Source: Geomonas paludis (GTDB taxonomy: Bacteria; Desulfobacterota; Desulfuromonadia; Geobacterales; Geobacteraceae). Taken from it: a stretch of DNA of 64,000 nucleotides. The position numbers and the translations under genes are program-made. Numbering within the stretch: the stretch's first letter is position 1; every line of letters starts with the position of its first letter. The notes beneath the pieces are model-generated. The model ran no database searches, was not told where the DNA came from, and saw only the letters and a program-made list of their open reading frames with translations. Positions 60,568 through 64,000 of the stretch are shown piece by piece. The DNA is taken from the NCBI RefSeq assembly GCF_014193585.1, contig NZ_BLXY01000001.1, positions 925,033 through 989,032 of the forward strand. Direction: 5' to 3'.

Positions 60568-63255
60568 ATGGCGAAACGTATCCTGTCGTGCCTCACCTTG
60601 TGCCTTTGCCTGTTATCCCATTTGTTCCTGTCACTCCCAGCCGATGCCTCGGTTGCCAAAAAAGTCCTGGTACTGCATTCGTACGACCCGCACTTCAGGG
60701 TCACCGCCGAAGAGACCGAGGGGATGCTGGCGGTATTCAAAAAATACTCGGACCAGGTCCAACTGCAGTTCGAATACCTCGATGCCAAGCAGTACTCCGA
60801 CCCCGTTTACCTCACCGACGTTCTCGACGCCGTTTTCGCCCACAAGCTAGCCGGAAAGCGCTTTGACCTGGTACTGGCCGTCGACAACGATGCCCTCACT
60901 TTCGTTGAGCGGCACCGGCGCGATTTATTCGCCGGCCTCCCCGTGGTTTTCTGCGGCATCAACGACTTCACCCCCGACATGATTGCCGGCGACAGCAACA
61001 TCACCGGCGTCACCGAACACCCTTCCTTCGGCAAGACCATCGACATCGCGCTCTTATTCCATCCAGCGGCGCAGGAGATCGTCTTTGTCGGCAGTCCCCA
61101 AAACGAGACCGGCAAGAGCGTGCGCAGGGAACTGAAGGGGCTCGAACCGGCGTACCAGGCCCGGGCCCGTTTCACTTTCTGGGACGACATCCCCATCGAG
61201 GAGTTGACGGTCAAGCTGCGGGCGCTGCCTCCCGGCCGCCTGGTCTTCATCTACAGCTTTGTGAAAGACAAAAGCGGCTTCGCACTGCTTCCCGATGACA
61301 GCATCAAGCGCATCCGGGCAGCGACATCGGGGCCGATCTATTCCTTCTGGTCCTTCTTTATCGGCAAGGGGATCGTCGGCGGCGAACTGGTCAGCAACAG
61401 GGCCCAGGGAGAACTGGGGGCCGAACTGGCGTTGCGGGTGCTCAACGGGGAAAGGCCGGGGGCGATCGCGGTGCAGACCCACCAGGCCAACAAGCTGATC
61501 TTCGACTACCAGCAGTTGGAGCGGTTCTCCATCAGCACTAAAACCCTCCCCAAAGGGAGCACGGTGATCAACCGGCCCCAGAACGCCTACTCCATCAACA
61601 AGCAGGCCTTCTGGATGATACTGGGCTTGCTGCTTTTGTTCGCGACCATCTCAGTGCTGCTGGCCAACGCCATCATCGGTCGCCGCAGGGCGGAGTCGAG
61701 GCAGCTCGCCAGCGAGAACCTGTACAAGACCCTGGTGGAAAACGTCCCGCTGGGGATATCGCTCATCGACAACGAAAACCGGATCAGGACCATCAACCGC
61801 TCCCAGGCCGAGTTGCTGGGGCGTCCGCCGGAATGGTACCAGGGGCGCCACTGCTATCGGGAGTTCGAGGGGCGGGAGGAGAGGTGTCCTCACTGTCCCG
61901 GCGTCATCGCCATGGAGACCGGTACTGTCGCCGTCGTCGAGACGGAAGGGATCCGAGCCGACGGAAGCCGCATCTCGGTGCGCATCCACGCGGTGCCGTT
62001 GGTCGGCCTCGCCGGGATTCCTTCCGGCTTCATCGAGGTGGTGGAGGACATCACCGGCGCCAAGCAGGCGGAGGCGGAGCGGCAAAAGATGGAGCAGCAG
62101 CTGCTGCATGCCCAGAAACTGGAGAGCCTGGGAGTACTTGCCGGCGGCATCGCCCACGATTTCAACAACATCCTCACCGCCATCATCGGCAACGCCGAGC
62201 TGGCCCTGATGCGCATCCCCCGCGAGGCGGCCGCCCTGGAGAACGTGAAAAGGATCGAGCAGGCGGCGCTCAGGGCGGCGGACCTGGCCCGGCAGATGCT
62301 CGCCTACTCCGGCAAGGGGACCTTCGTCGTCGAGCCGACCGATCTGAACCGCCTGGTGGAAGAGATGGGGCACATGCTGGAGGTCTCCATCTCCAAAAAG
62401 GTCACCCTGCACTACGACCTGTGCCGGCCGCTGCCGCTGGTGGAGGTGGACGCCACCCAGGTACGCCAGATCGTCATGAACCTGGTCATCAACGCCTCCG
62501 AGGCGATCGGCGACGCCACCGGGGAGATCTCGGTTCGCACCGGGACCATGGAGTGCAGCAGGGAGTACCTGCTCGACACCTGGCTCACCGACCCCGCGCC
62601 GGAGGGGCTCTACGTCTTCCTGGAGGTCTCGGACACCGGCTGCGGTATGGACGGCGAGACCATCGCGCGCATCTTCGATCCCTTTTTCACCACCAAGTTC
62701 ACCGGCCGCGGCCTGGGCATGGCGGCGGTGCTGGGGATCATCCGCGGCCACCAGGGCGCCATCAAGGTCTACAGCGAGCCGGGACGGGGGAGCAATTTCA
62801 AGGTGCTGCTGCCGGCGAGCGGACTGCCCATCGAAGAGGCCGACGACCAGGAGTCCCGCAGGGAGCAGGGGGAGGCCTGGCACGGCAGCGGCACGGCACT
62901 GCTGGTGGACGACGAAGAGACGGTGCGCCGCATCGGCGCCGACATGCTGCGCGAACTGGGATTCGAGGTGCTGACCGCGGCGGACGGCTGCGAGGCGGTG
63001 CAGATCTACGCGGCCAGGCAGGATCTGGCGGTGGTCGTTCTCGACCTCACCATGCCGCAGATGGACGGGGAGCAGTGTTTCCGGGAGCTGCGCCGCATCG
63101 ATCCGCAAGCGCGGGTGATCATGTCCAGCGGCTTCAGCGAGTACGAAGTCACCCGGAAATTTGCGGGTAAGGGAGTGGCCGGCTTCATTCAGAAACCGTA
63201 CAAACTGTCGGCCCTGCGGGAGGTGTTGCGGAGTTGCCTTGCCAAAGCCGAGTGA
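60568..63255 (+). CDS. Hybrid sensor histidine kinase with periplasmic ABC-substrate-binding-like domain
   Basis: This 895-residue protein has a signal peptide, a periplasmic domain of the ABC-type substrate-binding (PF04392-like) kind (about 30-330, VLVLHSYDPHFRVTAEETEG), one membrane segment (about 350-372), a PAS domain with a cysteine cluster (CYREFEGREERCPHCPG), HisKA/HATPase (His530 in GGIAHDFNNIL; G box GRGLGMAAVLGII) and a receiver domain (phospho-acceptor Asp826). It probably senses a small molecule outside the cytoplasm. The cysteines in PAS could bind Fe-S or haem. No output regulator is adjacent. Confidence 0.93.
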   Translation: MAKRILSCLTLCLCLLSHLFLSLPADASVAKKVLVLHSYDPHFRVTAEETEGMLAVFKKYSDQVQLQFEYLDAKQYSDPVYLTDVLDAVFAHKLAGKRFDLVLAVDNDALTFVERHRRDLFAGLPVVFCGINDFTPDMIAGDSNITGVTEHPSFGKTIDIALLFHPAAQEIVFVGSPQNETGKSVRRELKGLEPAYQARARFTFWDDIPIEELTVKLRALPPGRLVFIYSFVKDKSGFALLPDDSIKRIRAATSGPIYSFWSFFIGKGIVGGELVSNRAQGELGAELALRVLNGERPGAIAVQTHQANKLIFDYQQLERFSISTKTLPKGSTVINRPQNAYSINKQAFWMILGLLLLFATISVLLANAIIGRRRAESRQLASENLYKTLVENVPLGISLIDNENRIRTINRSQAELLGRPPEWYQGRHCYREFEGREERCPHCPGVIAMETGTVAVVETEGIRADGSRISVRIHAVPLVGLAGIPSGFIEVVEDITGAKQAEAERQKMEQQLLHAQKLESLGVLAGGIAHDFNNILTAIIGNAELALMRIPREAAALENVKRIEQAALRAADLARQMLAYSGKGTFVVEPTDLNRLVEEMGHMLEVSISKKVTLHYDLCRPLPLVEVDATQVRQIVMNLVINASEAIGDATGEISVRTGTMECSREYLLDTWLTDPAPEGLYVFLEVSDTGCGMDGETIARIFDPFFTTKFTGRGLGMAAVLGIIRGHQGAIKVYSEPGRGSNFKVLLPASGLPIEEADDQESRREQGEAWHGSGTALLVDDEETVRRIGADMLRELGFEVLTAADGCEAVQIYAARQDLAVVVLDLTMPQMDGEQCFRELRRIDPQARVIMSSGFSEYEVTRKFAGKGVAGFIQKPYKLSALREVLRSCLAKAE

Positions 63256-63298
63256 GGGGAGGCCGGTAACGCAACGACGGGAGGTGCATTAACGCGCG

Positions 63299-63338
63299 AA
63301 GGATGGTATAAATCCCTGGTCGATTATAACGCGCCAAT
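63299..63338 (+). repeat. 40-bp block shared with 52013-52052
   Basis: AAGGATGGTATAA is identical in both, then 20 of 27 positions agree, ending CGCCAAT. Both copies lie shortly before a start codon on the plus strand. In the 52-kb copy it contains a promoter -10, so it may be a shared promoter or operator. Confidence 0.6.
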
Positions 63339-63394
63339 GTAGCCGGGGGGGGAGGGTGCGAGCACCAGCGGGTCCGGAAAAGGCTTCCGAAATC

Positions 63395-64000
63395 ATGACA
63401 GCCCTGGTGCCGCCGGCACAATGGGCGGTCTATGCCGAGTTCATCGCGGAGACCACCAGGCGCGGCATCCCCTTCGCCGTCGGCGGCGGGCTCGCTGTTT
63501 CCGCCTACTCGGACTGTGTCCGCAACACCAAGGACATGGACATCTACATCATGGAGCAGCACAGCGCGGAGGTGATGGCCATCAGCCGGGAGCTCCGCTT
63601 CACCGAGTACACCGCCGTCCCCTATGACCCCACCTGGAGCTATCGCAGTTTCCGTGACGGCTACATCCTCGATTTCCTCTGGAAGATGCTGAACGGAAGG
63701 ACCTCCGTGGACGAGACGTGGGTGACCCGGGGGTGGGAGCTGAAGGTCCGGGGGAGCTCCTTCCGTCTGCTCCCCGTGGAAGAACTGATCTGGTCCAAGC
63801 TGTACATCCTCAGGAACGACCGCGCCGACTGGCCGGACATCATCAGCCTGCTCTACGCCCGCGGTGCCGAAATGGAGTGGGACCGTCTGCTGGCCGATCT
63901 GGACGAGGACCGGCTGCTCCTGGGGGGCGTGGTGGGGGTGCTGCGCTGGCTCTGCCCCGGCCACGTCTGCAGGTTCCCCGAGTCGATCTGGGCCCCCCTG
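63395..64000 (+). CDS. Nucleotidyltransferase-like protein, 3'-truncated by the window edge
   Basis: The frame is open from an ATG at 63395 to the window end (202 codons), so the gene continues outside. The segment IPFAVGGGLAVSAYSDCVRNTKDMDIYI has the GG...DxD pattern of minimal nucleotidyltransferases, as found in AbiEii-like or MNT toxins and in free-standing enzymes. DFLWKML and ELIWSKLYILRNDRADWPDI also fit that fold. A GTG at 63356 is another possible start. Substrate and partner are not in view. Confidence 0.7.
   Translation, partial: MTALVPPAQWAVYAEFIAETTRRGIPFAVGGGLAVSAYSDCVRNTKDMDIYIMEQHSAEVMAISRELRFTEYTAVPYDPTWSYRSFRDGYILDFLWKMLNGRTSVDETWVTRGWELKVRGSSFRLLPVEELIWSKLYILRNDRADWPDIISLLYARGAEMEWDRLLADLDEDRLLLGGVVGVLRWLCPGHVCRFPESIWAPL

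Noticed and set aside
63185-63964. A 259-codon minus-strand frame at the window end
   Set aside because: The opposite strand encodes a recognisable nucleotidyltransferase-like protein over the same bases.

Overview
This is a GC-rich window of about 64 kb. Gene content points to a Geobacter/Geomonas-type member of the Desulfuromonadia: an acetyl-CoA:succinate-type CoA transferase, a chemoreceptor with a CxxCH haem motif, many sensor kinases, a diguanylate cyclase, and a lexA-imuB-dnaE2 operon. The genus assignment is inference from gene content; no 16S gene is present. 

Layout. 1-10.2 kb: 3' part of a dihydrolipoamide acyltransferase (E2), a rhomboid protease, upp-uraA (uracil salvage and uptake), bacterioferritin, a PAS protein, a haem-binding chemoreceptor behind a FliA-like promoter, and the CoA transferase with two promoters and a palindromic operator candidate. 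10.4-24.9 kb: XerC-type recombinase, a DUF362 ferredoxin-like protein, a 24-residue micro-gene with its own promoter and terminator, MltD-type transglycosylase, a TPR membrane protein, typA, a BamD-like lipoprotein, a REC-PAS-GGDEF protein, an RlmL-type methyltransferase, a CAU tRNA, a NIF3-family protein, a coiled-coil zinc-ribbon protein, RNase P RNA and two small conserved genes. 25.1-43.9 kb: a complete dcw cluster, mraZ-rsmH-ftsL-ftsI-murE-murF-mraY-murD-ftsW-murG-murC-murB-ddl-ftsQ-ftsA-ftsZ, with translational overlaps and a clear MraZ operator of 10-bp direct repeats. 44.2-52 kb: a sensor kinase convergent with an SOS mutagenesis operon (lexA, a Y-family pseudo-polymerase ImuB, and DnaE2). 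52-53.5 kb: two paralogous small genes and a 21-bp tandem array. 53.5-59.5 kb: a nine-gene leftward operon with two NosL-like proteins, an ABC exporter, a thioredoxin-fold lipoprotein without CxxC and a Cys-rich membrane protein, behind one promoter that carries an operator dyad. 59.7-64 kb: a DUF2459-type lipoprotein, a large hybrid kinase and the start of a nucleotidyltransferase-like gene.

The most unusual feature of the window is its load of dispersed repeats. At least five kinds are visible: GC-rich palindromes of the CCCTCTCCC/GGGAGAGGG type; a GGGACTGG...CCTGTCCC family of about 100 bp; CCCCCTTTGCGAAGGGGG palindromes; hairpins made of GATTAA/TTAATC hexamers that start at stop codons; and foldback elements. 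They are intergenic in the cell-wall cluster, but in the SOS operon they lie inside the reading frames of lexA and dnaE2, in the lexA leader and between imuB and dnaE2. The best candidates for undescribed biology are the hexamer hairpins, the repeat-loaded SOS operon, the NosL/ABC/Cys-rich operon, the paralogous pair with its 21-bp array, and the 24-residue micro-gene.
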